Assembly (NCBI GenBank): GCA_910586555.1
Contig: CAJUJY010000078.1
Location: 1 to 14,718 of the forward strand
Source: an uncultured Lachnospiraceae bacterium
GTDB lineage: Bacteria; Bacillota; Clostridia; Lachnospirales; Lachnospiraceae
Length of the DNA: 14,718 nt
Direction of reading: 5' to 3'
Shown piece by piece: positions 14,501 to 14,718 of the stretch. The notes under the pieces were generated by a model. That model saw nothing but the letters and a program-made list of their open reading frames with translations. It had not been told where the DNA came from and did no database searches. The position numbers and the translations under genes are program-made. The stretch's first letter is position 1. Each line of letters starts with the position of its first letter.

Positions 14501-14580
14501 TGCAATTTTTGATTGATTGGAATGCAGATTATGGATACAAACCTGGCTTAGTAAAATCCAGGCCGCCAGGCTGGTTTATG

Positions 14581-14635
14581 AAGTTGAAAAAAGTTGAAAA
14601 AAGTTGTTGACAATATATATCACATCTGGTAATAT
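14581..14635 (+). promoter_or_regulatory. Strong promoter with phased A-tracts, probably of an rRNA operon
   Basis: A perfect TTGACA (14607-14612), a 17-bp spacer and TAATAT (14630-14635) form the core. Immediately upstream AAGTTGAAAA repeats with an exact 10-bp period (14581-14590, 14591-14600, then AAGTTGTTGA). This puts A-tracts on one face of the helix, as in UP elements or bent DNA before rRNA promoters. Confidence 0.75.
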
Positions 14636-14641
14636 ATAACA

Positions 14642-14718
14642 CGTTGGCGCAGTGAGCCAGCAAAACAAAGCACATTGACAACTGGACAGTAAAACAGACC
14701 CGAAATCCTAAAAAATCC
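14642..14718 (+). other. Probable rRNA-operon leader running off the window end
   Basis: Downstream of the strong promoter there is no ribosome binding site or reading frame. Instead there is a small hairpin, GTTGGC with GCCAGC, and the stretch CATTGACAACTGGACAG, which resembles the 'TTGA(A/C)AACTG' boxA-like leader segments preceding 16S or 23S genes in Firmicutes. I infer that a 16S rRNA gene starts just beyond the window; none of it is visible here. Confidence 0.5.

Overview
The window looks like a chromosomal segment of a low-GC Gram-positive Clostridia member, most likely Lachnospiraceae or a close relative (inference). The support is AT-rich codon use with strong AGGAGG-type ribosome binding sites, a zinc-ribbon L33 next to secE-nusG-rplK-rplA, an orphan FabV/TER enoyl reductase, a cytidylate-kinase-like gene paired with a Sir2-like gene, and a lysine-rich secreted leucine-rich-repeat protein of a type common in gut Clostridia.

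Layout. Positions 69-884 hold a GNAT acetyltransferase. Positions 1248-5348 hold a very large RND-family exporter with an inserted coiled coil of about 330 residues. After a structured gene-free stretch comes the ribosomal/translocation cluster rpmG-secE-nusG-rplK-rplA (5760-8306), led by a good extended -10 promoter at 5651-5680. rpmG (49 aa, GTG start) is easily missed. The rplK-rplA gap carries a copy of the 23S rRNA L1-stalk motif, which is very likely the L1 autoregulatory site. The cluster stops after rplA at a strong bidirectional terminator; rplJ-rplL do not follow.

Convergent to rplA is a small FliD-domain-like gene (8444-9049, minus strand) with a good candidate sigma-28 (flagellar) promoter. 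Between it and fabV lies the most unusual part of the window. It is a ~470-bp gene-free element (9162-9629) closed by a perfect 19-bp inverted repeat and containing two further long-stem arms (one a perfect 30-bp stem), each with smaller hairpins inside. It could be a large structured noncoding RNA or a MITE-like element.

The right part holds fabV with its own promoter, a palindrome over the -10 and a terminator; a cytidylate-kinase-like protein followed by a degenerate sirtuin; and a secreted protein with seven exact 48-residue RCC1 units plus a C-terminal leucine-rich-repeat tail. The last ~140 bases contain a strong promoter with phased A-tracts and a leader resembling the start of an rRNA operon, so a 16S rRNA gene probably begins just beyond the window.
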